Assembly (NCBI RefSeq): GCF_013204795.1
Contig: NZ_JABMKW010000008.1
Span: 1,054,001 to 1,118,000, forward strand
Direction: 5' to 3'
Length of the DNA: 64,000 bases
From: Pedobacter panaciterrae
Lineage (GTDB): Bacteria > Bacteroidota > Bacteroidia > Sphingobacteriales > Sphingobacteriaceae
The notes below the pieces were generated by a model. It saw only the letters and a program-made list of their open reading frames with translations. It did not search any database and was not told the DNA's origin. Positions within the stretch are counted from its first letter, which is position 1, and every line of letters starts with the position of its first letter. Shown here piece after piece: positions 37,328-46,421 of this stretch. A program made the position numbers and the translations under genes.

Positions 37328-38031
37328 TGATCAGGAAAATGAAGAATTTATTTAGAAATATATTAACGGTAGCCGCTGTTGCTACTTTAATTTCGGGATG
37401 TTCTCTTGCAGGGCTGGACTTGCAGGAAAACTACGACAGGGTTCCGCATACTGTAGACCCAAAGATCTATAAGAGTACATGGCAATACCTAAAGGACAGA
37501 TCCAGAGGGGCTAATAGCGAGGCAAGGATATTTGACAGGATGATGGAAGCTATTGAGTATTCCGGGATAGATACAAATGAATACAAAAAGCCGAACAGAA
37601 CATTTATACTGCTAAATAACGGTGCTGTTACTGGTGCGAACTTTTGGGGTACCTATAAAATAAATAATAAAGTTGCGACAAAATGGGACGATTATCCTAA
37701 AGAGTTTGTTAAAAACTACCTCTTGTATCTTATTGTGGAGGGCCAGCATGATCACTTTACCATTCCTGCGCTTCAAACAATAGAAGGCAATACACTGGCA
37801 CCAAAAGGCTACTGGAATCAGTTACCGGTGGGTATTACATCAACCAGTGTTTTTTTACCTAACCCTAATTCAATTATGACCATTAAGGTGCTTAATTCAT
37901 CGCCATCTAATACCTCAGATTATCCGATTGTGTTAAATGAGGTATTGAATGTTAGAACCAGCAGCATCCAGGCAACAAATGGCTCTATACATGTAATTGG
38001 GGGAGTATTAACCACAAGTATTCCTGAATAG
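37327..38031 (+). CDS. FAS1 (fasciclin-like) surface lipoprotein of PUL 2
   Basis: About 234 residues. Start taken at the ATG overlapping the susD stop (MIRKMKNL); an ATG 12 bases later gives MKNLFRN and is equally possible. Lipobox ISGC (C25 from the first start). The mature region has a FAS1-like pattern (ARIFDRMMEAIEYSGIDTNEY, RTFILLNNGAVTG, YLLYLIVEGQHDHFTIP, IKVLNSS, NGSIHVIGGVL). FAS1 lipoproteins occupy the SusE/F position in some Bacteroidota loci and are thought to be accessory glycan-binding or adhesion proteins. The ligand is unknown. Confidence 0.75.
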   Translation: MIRKMKNLFRNILTVAAVATLISGCSLAGLDLQENYDRVPHTVDPKIYKSTWQYLKDRSRGANSEARIFDRMMEAIEYSGIDTNEYKKPNRTFILLNNGAVTGANFWGTYKINNKVATKWDDYPKEFVKNYLLYLIVEGQHDHFTIPALQTIEGNTLAPKGYWNQLPVGITSTSVFLPNPNSIMTIKVLNSSPSNTSDYPIVLNEVLNVRTSSIQATNGSIHVIGGVLTTSIPE

Positions 38032-38072
38032 TCCTTAGAAACCGATTATACCTATAAATTATATTGATAAAA

Positions 38073-40532
38073 GTGAAAAAATACAGACTGATACTCTTTT
38101 TAGGATTGCTGATTTGCAACCAATACTTATTTGCACAACAAAAACAACGTTTATCCGGAAACTGGGAATATTTAAAAGGCGATCTGGGAGGTGTTTGGGA
38201 AGCTGTAAGGCCAGTTAAGGAAGGCAATCCGGAAAGTGTTCCGTTTTGGCAGGAGGTTACGCTACCGCATTGCTTTAATGCTACCGATGCGGTAGATCCT
38301 GATGTGAATTACTATCAGGGGCCAGGCTGGTATCGTACACAGCTAACAATTGCCAACCCATACCAAAAGGGAAGAACTTTGCTTCACTTTGAGGGTGCCG
38401 GACAAAAAACACAGGTTTACATCTACAACAAAAAGGTAGGTGAACATGTTGGCGGCTACGATGAATTCACTATTGATATAACAGATGAGGTGGAGGCCTT
38501 CAAAAAAAATGAAGTCTTTCAAAAGGAATTTAAGGGCAAAATTCCTGTAGAAATACGCTGCGACAATTCAAGGGATCTGGAAATGATCCCTTCCAGCTTA
38601 TCCGATTTTAATGTATATGGTGGTTTGTACCGCTATGTAAATTTGGTTTATACTCCACAGGTATCTTTAGATAAAGTATTTGCCGATGCAAGCGTTGATG
38701 CAAAAGGCGGTTCAGGTAGATTAACGGTGGCGGCCAGATTATTAAACCCGGACGGGATTGATACAATTTCTGTAAAGATTAATCTTAAAGATCCTCGGGG
38801 TAATGTAATCTCGAGCTGGAAAAAGGAAATCAGGGCTTTTACAGGCGATAAGGTGCTTTGGGATACCGTGGTTAAAAACCCAAAACTCTGGTCTACCGAT
38901 CAACCGAATCTTTACACCGTTGAAACTATTGTGAACGTTAAAAGCGAAACAAGTGTTCACCAGGAAAAGATCGGGTTCAGAAATTTCGAGTTCGTAAAAA
39001 AGGGCCCTTTCATGCTGAATGGCAAAAGAATGCTGTTAAGAGGAACGCACAGGCACGAAGATCATGCCGGAGTAGCGCAGGCAATGACCGAGGACATGAT
39101 AAAGCAGGAAATGATGATGATGAAAGATATGGGCGTAAACTTTATCCGCCTGGGCCATTATCAGCAATCGAGAATAGTGCTTGATCTGTGCGACAGCCTG
39201 GGAATATTGGTATGGGAGGAAATTCCATGGTGCCGTGGCGGTTTAGGTGGCGATATTTATAAAGATCAGGCACGCAGGATGCTGACCAATATGATTGAGC
39301 AGCATTACAATCATGCCTCAATAATTATCTGGGGGCTTGGCAATGAAAATGACTGGCCAGGGGATTTTGCTGAATTTGAGAAGGACAAGATCAGGGCTTT
39401 TATGAAAGAGTTAAACGACCTTTCGCATAAGCTGGATCCATCAAGGAAAACAGCGATTAGAAGATGTGATTTCTGCAAAGACATTGTTGATGTTTATTCG
39501 CCTTCTATATGGGCAGGTTGGTACCGTGGTATTTATACGGAGTATAAGGAAGCCTCTAAAAAGGAATTTGAAAGTGTAGACCATTTTCTGCATGTAGAAT
39601 GGGGTGGCGATAGTCATGCCGGCCGCCATTCTGAGAGTCCGGATAAAGCATTAAGCCTGGTTAAAACAGGCGTAGGGGCAGATGAAAGAGAAGGTGATGC
39701 ATCATTATATGGAGGTAGTGCGAGGGTATCTAAGGATGGCGACTGGAGCGAAAGCTATATTGTGAACCTGATAGACTGGCATTTAAAAGAGCAGGAATCT
39801 ATGCCTTGGTTAACAGGTACAGCGTACTGGCCATTTAAAGATTTCTCTACACCAATTCGTCCGGATAATCCTGTTCCTTATGTGAATCAAAAAGGGGTTG
39901 TAGAGCGAGACTTTACCAAAAAAGAATCTTACTATGTTTTTCAGGCCTATTGGACAAAAATGCCGATGGTACATATTTACGGACATTCATGGCCGGTAAG
40001 ATGGGGAGATGCAGGAGAGGAAAAAATGGTTAAAGTATATTCTAATTGCGATGAAGCTGAGCTTTTTGTGAACGGTAAAAGTTTGGGCAAGAAAAAACGA
40101 AACATTAAAAGCTTCCCGGCGCTGGGTTTAAGGTGGATGGTGAAACTAAATGAAGGAACCAATAACTTTAAAGTAGTGGCTACTAAGGATGGTAAGACTA
40201 TAACGGATGAGATCAGTCAACAGTACCAGACTGCAAAATGGACTAAACCGGCTAAAATGGTATTAGAAAAAGTTTCAGAAAAAGAAGGAGTTGCAACAAT
40301 TCAGGTAAAATTGACTGATGATAAAGGTATATTGTGTCTGGATGCCGCAAATTACATCACATTTGGCTTAACTGGAGATGGAAGTCTGGTAGACGATCAG
40401 GGGACTTCCAGCGGATCGAGAAAAGTGCAGCTAAGTAACGGGCATGCAATTATTAGTGTAAAACTAAATGGCGGAAAAAGCGTAGCCAGTGTTAAGGCAA
40501 CTGGAATACCTTCTGCATTTATAGAACTTTAA
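38073..40532 (+). CDS. Glycoside hydrolase family 2 (beta-galactosidase/beta-glucuronidase-like)
   Basis: About 819 residues. There is no ATG at the start: GTG at 38073 gives MKKYRLILFLGLL..FAQQ, a standard signal peptide, and is preferred to a TTG nine bases upstream. Order: jelly-roll sugar-binding domain (about 25-200), Ig-like domain (200-300), TIM barrel (300-600) and C-terminal beta domains. Acid/base E425 in IIWGLGNEND and nucleophile E509 in FLHVEWGGD. Barrel block FMLNGKRMLLRGTHRHEDHAG and LGHYQQSRIVLDLCDSLGILVWEEIPW. The sugar cleaved (Gal, GlcA, GalA or Man) cannot be fixed from sequence. It ends directly against the GH95 start with no gap. Confidence 0.9.
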   Translation: MKKYRLILFLGLLICNQYLFAQQKQRLSGNWEYLKGDLGGVWEAVRPVKEGNPESVPFWQEVTLPHCFNATDAVDPDVNYYQGPGWYRTQLTIANPYQKGRTLLHFEGAGQKTQVYIYNKKVGEHVGGYDEFTIDITDEVEAFKKNEVFQKEFKGKIPVEIRCDNSRDLEMIPSSLSDFNVYGGLYRYVNLVYTPQVSLDKVFADASVDAKGGSGRLTVAARLLNPDGIDTISVKINLKDPRGNVISSWKKEIRAFTGDKVLWDTVVKNPKLWSTDQPNLYTVETIVNVKSETSVHQEKIGFRNFEFVKKGPFMLNGKRMLLRGTHRHEDHAGVAQAMTEDMIKQEMMMMKDMGVNFIRLGHYQQSRIVLDLCDSLGILVWEEIPWCRGGLGGDIYKDQARRMLTNMIEQHYNHASIIIWGLGNENDWPGDFAEFEKDKIRAFMKELNDLSHKLDPSRKTAIRRCDFCKDIVDVYSPSIWAGWYRGIYTEYKEASKKEFESVDHFLHVEWGGDSHAGRHSESPDKALSLVKTGVGADEREGDASLYGGSARVSKDGDWSESYIVNLIDWHLKEQESMPWLTGTAYWPFKDFSTPIRPDNPVPYVNQKGVVERDFTKKESYYVFQAYWTKMPMVHIYGHSWPVRWGDAGEEKMVKVYSNCDEAELFVNGKSLGKKKRNIKSFPALGLRWMVKLNEGTNNFKVVATKDGKTITDEISQQYQTAKWTKPAKMVLEKVSEKEGVATIQVKLTDDKGILCLDAANYITFGLTGDGSLVDDQGTSSGSRKVQLSNGHAIISVKLNGGKSVASVKATGIPSAFIEL

Positions 40533-43094
40533 ATGAGTACAATGAAATTAAAGCAGGCTTTATTATCAGGCGCTATCCTAATGAGTATCGGCGCAGAGGC
40601 ACAAACAAATAACCTTAAATTGTGGTATAATAAACCGGCAAAGGCCTGGGAAGAGGCATTGCCTTTAGGCAATGGTAAAACCGGCGCAATGGTTTATGGT
40701 CGCGTAAACCGCGAGCGCATCCAGTTAAACGACAATACACTTTGGTCTGGCTTTCCAGATGCTGGCAACAATGTTAACGGTCCGCAGGTTTTGCCTCAGG
40801 TTCGTAAAGCAATTTTTGAAGGCAATTACGATCAGGCTGCCCTACTTTGGAAAAAGATGCAGGGTCCATATTCGGCGAGGTATTTACCATTAGGCGAGCT
40901 TTATATTCTGGATAACCGCAAGGATAGTGTAACCACATCATACAAAAGAGAACTGGATATCAATACCGCCATTTCTGCAGTCAGTTATACTATTGATGGG
41001 GTAACTTACAAAAGAGAAGTTTTTACCAGTTATCCGGATAAAGCATTACTGGTGAGGATAACCTCCAGCAAGCCGGGTGCTTTAAACTTTAAAGCCGGGT
41101 TAGCAAGTAAGCTGCGGTTTAATGTTAATGGTGCAGATCAGAACGGGCTTATCCTTACAGGGAAGGCACCAAAATATGTAGCAAACAGAGATTACGATCC
41201 GAAACAAATAGAATACGATGAACAATCGGGAGAGGGGATGAACTTCGAGATTCGTATTAAAGTAAAAAATGAAGGGGGTACCGTAAAAATCAATAACCAG
41301 CAGGTAGAAGTAGCCAATGCAAATGCAGTGACGATATACTTGTCAGAGGCCACGAGTTTTAACGGCTTTGATAAGTCTCCCGGTTTAAAAGGTAAGGACC
41401 CTTCGGTTGAAGCTAAAGCAAATCTGGATAAGGTTTATGCAAAAGCATATAATGATTTAAAAGCTAAGCATGTTGCAGATTATCAGCAACTGTTTAAGAG
41501 AGTTGAATTTCTGCTAAAAACCAACCCTGCGGCAGAACAGCAACCCACAGATGAGCGTTTGCTGCAATATGCAAAGAACAAAAACGATCAGGGATTGCAA
41601 ACATTGTATTATCAGTTTGGCAGGTATTTAATGATTGCAGCATCCAGACCAGGTTCACGACCTTCCAATTTGCAGGGGATCTGGAATGATATGGTACAAC
41701 CACCTTGGGGCAGTAATTATACCACAAACATTAATACCGAGATGAATTACTGGCTGGCAGAAAACACAAACCTTTCTGAATGTCACGAGCCGCTGTTTAA
41801 TTTTATGAAGGAGTTGGCGGTAAATGGCGCTAAAACAGCCAAGGTTAATTATAATATAAACAAGGGCTGGGTGGTACACCACAACTCTGATCTTTGGGCT
41901 AAGAGCTCCCCTCCAGGTGGTTACGATTCAGACCCTAAGGGGATGCCAAGATGGTCTGCATGGCCTATGAGTGGTGCCTGGTTTAGCACCCATTTATATG
42001 AGCATTACCAATTTACTGGCGACAAAGTTTTCTTAAAAAATACCGCTTATCCATTAATGAAAGGAGCTGCCGAGTTTATGCTGCAATGGCTCATTAAGGA
42101 CCCTAACAGCAATTATTTAATCACAAATCCGTCTACCTCTCCTGAAAATACGGTAAAAATAAAAAGTAAAGAATATCAGCTCTCTATGGCCTCAACCATG
42201 GATATGTCTATTCTGCGACAGCTTTTTACAGATATTATTGCTTCCTCGGAAGCCTTAAATGAGGATGCAGATTTTAGAGCAGAGCTGATCGCTGCACGCG
42301 AGAAGCTGTATCCGTTTCATATTGGTCAGTATGGTCAGTTACAGGAATGGTTTCAGGATTGGGATGATCCAAAAGATACCCATCGACACATCTCTCATTT
42401 GTTTAGCTTATATCCCGGGAATCAGATTTCTGTATTTGAAACACCTGAACTGGCGAGCGCGGCAAAACAATCTATGATATACAGAGGAGATGTAAGCACA
42501 GGATGGTCTATGGCCTGGAAAATAAACTGGTGGGCCAGGTTACAGGATGGCAATCATGCTTATAAAATACTGGAAGATGCTTTTGCCTATATAGACCCCA
42601 CAAAAGAAAAGGAACAAATGAGCGGAGGTGGAACTTATCCCAATCTCTTTGATGCACATCCTCCATTTCAGATTGATGGAAACTTTGGTGCAACGGCAGG
42701 CATGACCGAAATGCTTTTACAAAGTCAGGACGGGATGCTAAGCTTATTTCCAGCCTTACCAGATGCCTGGAAAGAAGGGAGCATAAAAGGAATTAAAGCC
42801 AGGGGCAATTTTGTTGTAAACCTTGATTGGAAGAACGGAAAGCTTGCACAAGCACTTATTAAGTCGGAAATTGGTGGTAACTGCCGCCTAAGAACCTTGC
42901 AAAAAGTAAAGGTGGTGGAAGCAGATGCACAGCCTGTGAACGGATCAAATCCAAATCTACTTACACAACTACCGTACAAACCGCAATATAAGAACAATGC
43001 TAAATCTGCTTTGCAATCTGTTCCGGTACAGCAAGGCTATATAGTTGATTTTAAAACAGAAAAAGGAAAAACCTATAAAATAATTACCCTATAA
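40533..43094 (+). CDS. Alpha-L-fucosidase, GH95
   Basis: 853 residues with a signal peptide (to about residue 24, AEAQ). An N-terminal beta region begins [29 protein letters not shown]. The (alpha/alpha)6 barrel carries the inverting machinery of GH95: D715 (QIDGNFG) with N399 and N401 ([11 protein letters not shown]) as base-assisting asparagines and E538 (STSPENTV) as acid, in the spacing of characterised 1,2-alpha-L-fucosidases. Family members release alpha-1,2-linked L-fucose (some act on L-galactose). Together with two GH29 genes it strongly points to a fucosylated target. Confidence 0.93.
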   Translation: MSTMKLKQALLSGAILMSIGAEAQTNNLKLWYNKPAKAWEEALPLGNGKTGAMVYGRVNRERIQLNDNTLWSGFPDAGNNVNGPQVLPQVRKAIFEGNYDQAALLWKKMQGPYSARYLPLGELYILDNRKDSVTTSYKRELDINTAISAVSYTIDGVTYKREVFTSYPDKALLVRITSSKPGALNFKAGLASKLRFNVNGADQNGLILTGKAPKYVANRDYDPKQIEYDEQSGEGMNFEIRIKVKNEGGTVKINNQQVEVANANAVTIYLSEATSFNGFDKSPGLKGKDPSVEAKANLDKVYAKAYNDLKAKHVADYQQLFKRVEFLLKTNPAAEQQPTDERLLQYAKNKNDQGLQTLYYQFGRYLMIAASRPGSRPSNLQGIWNDMVQPPWGSNYTTNINTEMNYWLAENTNLSECHEPLFNFMKELAVNGAKTAKVNYNINKGWVVHHNSDLWAKSSPPGGYDSDPKGMPRWSAWPMSGAWFSTHLYEHYQFTGDKVFLKNTAYPLMKGAAEFMLQWLIKDPNSNYLITNPSTSPENTVKIKSKEYQLSMASTMDMSILRQLFTDIIASSEALNEDADFRAELIAAREKLYPFHIGQYGQLQEWFQDWDDPKDTHRHISHLFSLYPGNQISVFETPELASAAKQSMIYRGDVSTGWSMAWKINWWARLQDGNHAYKILEDAFAYIDPTKEKEQMSGGGTYPNLFDAHPPFQIDGNFGATAGMTEMLLQSQDGMLSLFPALPDAWKEGSIKGIKARGNFVVNLDWKNGKLAQALIKSEIGGNCRLRTLQKVKVVEADAQPVNGSNPNLLTQLPYKPQYKNNAKSALQSVPVQQGYIVDFKTEKGKTYKIITL

Positions 43095-43104
43095 AATTGC
43101 CTTC

Positions 43105-45252
43105 ATGAACAAAATATTTAAATACCCGATGTATCTGTTGCTCTTACTTTTAACTACTGATCTTGCCGCACAGGATATTAAATGGGAATTAGTGGCTCCA
43201 GGTGTATGGAAAGGCAGTGTCGGGAAACCAGAGGCTTATAACCTATTAACTGCTTCAGGTGCTACACCATCTGCTGATGGACTAAAAAACATGGGTGATG
43301 CACCATTCCCATTTGAAAAAAGCGAAATCACCGGAAAACTATCAGATGGTAAAACCTATCTGCGTTTTCCATTAGATAAAAAAGAGCAGCTTTATGGCTT
43401 TGGATTAAACTTTCAAACAGTGCACCAGCGCGGTAAAATCCTTGAACTCCATGTAGATCATTATGGAGGTAAAGACAATGGACGCACCCATGCACCAACG
43501 CCATTTTATGTTTCATCTAATGGATATGGCGTTTTTGTAAATTCAGCACGTTATTTAAAAGTATTTGCAGGTTCCTCGGTTAAAAGAGATGGTGCCAACG
43601 TGCCTGAAGCCAAAGATCGTAATACAGATAAAAGCTGGTCGGCCCGCCCTTATTCTGATGGTGTAGAGATCCTTGTTCCTGCAGAAGGTGTAGAGTTTTA
43701 TGTTTTTGCGGGCCCAAAACCATTAGATGCCGTTCGTAGGTATAACCTGCTTAATGGCGGTGGTGTGTTGCCTCCACGTTGGGGTTTAGGCTTTACACAG
43801 CGGGTTAAAACCTTGTTTACTTCTAAGGATGTGGAAGACGAAGCTAAAGCATTTCAGGACAAAGGCTTTCCGTTAGATTTTATCGGACTGGAGCCGGGAT
43901 GGCAAAGCAGAGCTTATCCATGCACATTTGAGTGGGATACTAAGCGCTATCCAGAACCTGCTGCTTTTGTAAAAGAGATGCTGGGTAAAGGCATCAGACT
44001 TAACCTGTGGACTAACCCTTATGTATCGCCGGAAGCGTCGATTTATAAGGAGATCAAACCCTACACTGCCGATCATACAGTTTGGGTAGGTGCAGTTCCA
44101 GATCTAACCATGCCCGAGGCCCGCGATATTTTCTTCGGACAGCTTAAAAAGAGCCAGGTAGATATTGGCATAAGCGGATATAAATTTGATGAGGTAGATG
44201 GCTATGACCATTATTTATGGCCTGATGTAACGATATTCCCATCGGGTAAAAGTGCAGAGCAATTGCGCCAAACCTATGGCCTGCTTATTCAGCGCTACAG
44301 CGCTGCCTTATATCATGAGCGTAACCAACGTACTTATGGATTGGTACGGGCTTCTAATGGTGGTGGCAGTTCATTGCCTTATGTAATTTATAACGATTAC
44401 TATAACCATGAAGATTTTATTACCGCTTTAATAAACAGCAGTTTTGCTGGGGTATTGTGGACTCCCGAAGCGAGGGCATCTAAAACCGGAGAGGAATGGT
44501 TGCGTCGTATGCAGTCGGTAGTTTTCTCGCCAATGGCAATGATCAATGCGTGGTCTAGCGGTACAAAACCGTGGTCGTACCCGGAAGTAGAACAGCAAGT
44601 GAAAGACATGGCAATTTTGCGTATGCAAATGATGCCTTACTGGTACAGCGAGTTTGCGAAATACCACTTTCAGGGAATCCCTCCGTTTAGGGCAATGAAC
44701 CTGGAGGAAGGTTATCAATCTGATGTTAAAAAAGAAGTAAAAAGCACCAATCTTGAAGATAATCCTTATGTAGAGGCAGTGAGTAAAGAGGTTAAAGATC
44801 AGTACATGGCAGGCGAGTATCTGTTAGTTGCTCCTATGTTTACCGGAAAGCAAACGCGCACAGTAATACTTCCTAAAGGCAAATGGTTCGATTTTTATAC
44901 CGGTAAATATGCGGGTGATGGAGAGGTGATCACTGTTACACCAGGACTGGATAAAATACCTGTATATGTTAAAGACGGTGGCATTATCCCAATGGGGCCG
45001 GCCTTACTACATGCACCAAAACCTAATGAAAAAGTAAATCTGGAAATCAGGTATTATGGTAGCAAGCCTGCAAAATATCAGCTTTATGATGATGATGGTG
45101 AGACCTTTAATTATGAAAAAGGAGGGTATAGCTTTAGAGAGATCAGCATCTCTAAAACAGCAGGTGGTAAACTGAAAACAAGTATATCTAAAGCCGAAAA
45201 CGGAAAGCCAAATACAATTGATAAAGTAACTTTTAAAGCAATGACCAATTAG
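43105..45252 (+). CDS. Glycoside hydrolase family 31 (alpha-glycosidase)
   Basis: 715 residues with a signal peptide (LAAQD, about 22). N-terminal beta-sandwich (KEQLYGFGLNFQTVHQRGKILELHV), then the barrel: nucleophile D362 in GYKFDEVDGYD and probable acid/base D431 in YNDYYNHEDF. The latter aligns with the usual W.GD, which is here replaced by IYND. C-terminal ALLVAPMFTG-type block and distal beta domain (PVYVKDGGIIPMG). GH31 covers alpha-glucosidase, alpha-xylosidase, alpha-galactosidase and related activities. The atypical acid/base context means the sugar cannot be named. It lies in the PUL 2 operon, 10 bases after GH95. Confidence 0.88.
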   Translation: MNKIFKYPMYLLLLLLTTDLAAQDIKWELVAPGVWKGSVGKPEAYNLLTASGATPSADGLKNMGDAPFPFEKSEITGKLSDGKTYLRFPLDKKEQLYGFGLNFQTVHQRGKILELHVDHYGGKDNGRTHAPTPFYVSSNGYGVFVNSARYLKVFAGSSVKRDGANVPEAKDRNTDKSWSARPYSDGVEILVPAEGVEFYVFAGPKPLDAVRRYNLLNGGGVLPPRWGLGFTQRVKTLFTSKDVEDEAKAFQDKGFPLDFIGLEPGWQSRAYPCTFEWDTKRYPEPAAFVKEMLGKGIRLNLWTNPYVSPEASIYKEIKPYTADHTVWVGAVPDLTMPEARDIFFGQLKKSQVDIGISGYKFDEVDGYDHYLWPDVTIFPSGKSAEQLRQTYGLLIQRYSAALYHERNQRTYGLVRASNGGGSSLPYVIYNDYYNHEDFITALINSSFAGVLWTPEARASKTGEEWLRRMQSVVFSPMAMINAWSSGTKPWSYPEVEQQVKDMAILRMQMMPYWYSEFAKYHFQGIPPFRAMNLEEGYQSDVKKEVKSTNLEDNPYVEAVSKEVKDQYMAGEYLLVAPMFTGKQTRTVILPKGKWFDFYTGKYAGDGEVITVTPGLDKIPVYVKDGGIIPMGPALLHAPKPNEKVNLEIRYYGSKPAKYQLYDDDGETFNYEKGGYSFREISISKTAGGKLKTSISKAENGKPNTIDKVTFKAMTN

Positions 45253-45257
45253 CAGCA

Positions 45258-46421
45258 ATGATTAGAAAATTCGTACTTATCTTCTTTACAGCCATAGTGG
45301 TAATGATGGTGCAGCAATCGTGTTCATCCATAAAAAAAGCGCCTGTTAATGTGTTAAAAACGCAGATAATGGAGCAGGCCAACTGGGCTATGCAGCAAGA
45401 ACCGGTTACCGTTACAGCCGAAACTTCCTTAAGAAGTGCAGGTGGTAAGCACGACTTCTATTCGGAGGGCGACTACTGGTGGCCTGATCCTAAAGATGCA
45501 AACGCGCCTTATATTCAAAAAGATGGGATGACCAATCCGGATAATTTTGTTGCCCATCGGTTGGCGATGATCCGGTTCAGCAAAATCATTGGAGCACTTG
45601 CATCTGCTTATAAAATAACAGGAGATGATAAATATGTAAAGCAGGCAATGGTTCATTTAGAAGCCTGGTTTATAAATGCTGCTACTTTAATGAATGCAAA
45701 CCTGCAATATGCACAGGCAATTAAAGGCAGGTTTACAGGCAGAGGGATAGGAATAATTGATACCATACAACTATTAGAGGTTGCACAAGGTGTTATAGTG
45801 ATGCAACAGGTACTAGATCCAAAGGTTTTATCGGGAACCAGAAAATGGTTTACAGAATACCTGGGCTGGTTAATGAGCCATCCTTATGGCAAAGCAGAAA
45901 TGAATGCTCAGAACAATCATGGAACCTGCTTTACCATGCAGGTCGCATCCTTTGCTAAACTTACAGGGGATGAGAAATTGCTTAACTTTTGCAAAGAAAG
46001 GTATAAAACAGTGTTGTTGCCAGATCAAATGGCGGTAGATGGAAGCTTTCCAAGAGAACTGTCGAGAACAAAACCTTATGGTTATTCCATTTTTAATTTA
46101 GATGCCATGACTACGCTTTGCCAGATACTTTCTACTAAAACCGATAATTTATGGGAGTATAAGACGGTTGACGGGAAATCTATTGAGAAGGGGATTAGCT
46201 ATCTTTATCCTTACCTGGCTGATAAAAGCAAGTGGACTTTAAAACCTGATGTGATGTATTGGGAAAACTGGCCCGTTGCACAGCCAGCTTTGATATTTGG
46301 AGCACAGGCATTTCATAAAACAGAATGGTTAAACACCTGGTTAAAGCTGGAGCATGACCCAAAAGTAGAAGAAGTAATCAGAAACCTACCGGTAAGAAAT
46401 CCTTTGATATGGCTAAACTAA
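45258..46421 (+). CDS. Alginate-lyase-fold polysaccharide lyase lipoprotein (PF05426, PL38-like)
   Basis: 387 residues with a lipobox QQSC (C22), so probably membrane-anchored. The (alpha/alpha) toroid of the Alginate_lyase family is indicated by GDYWWPDPKDANAPYIQKDGMTNPDN, AWFINAATLMNANLQYAQAIKG, RGIGIIDTIQLLEV and the AQNNHGTCFTMQVASFAKLTGD motif (N219, N220, H221), where family catalysis uses Asn/His with a Tyr. The PL38 group of this fold acts on beta-1,4-linked uronates such as alginate or glucuronan (family knowledge; assignment here is inference). Its 3' end overlaps the next gene by 13 bases. Confidence 0.8.
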   Translation: MIRKFVLIFFTAIVVMMVQQSCSSIKKAPVNVLKTQIMEQANWAMQQEPVTVTAETSLRSAGGKHDFYSEGDYWWPDPKDANAPYIQKDGMTNPDNFVAHRLAMIRFSKIIGALASAYKITGDDKYVKQAMVHLEAWFINAATLMNANLQYAQAIKGRFTGRGIGIIDTIQLLEVAQGVIVMQQVLDPKVLSGTRKWFTEYLGWLMSHPYGKAEMNAQNNHGTCFTMQVASFAKLTGDEKLLNFCKERYKTVLLPDQMAVDGSFPRELSRTKPYGYSIFNLDAMTTLCQILSTKTDNLWEYKTVDGKSIEKGISYLYPYLADKSKWTLKPDVMYWENWPVAQPALIFGAQAFHKTEWLNTWLKLEHDPKVEEVIRNLPVRNPLIWLN

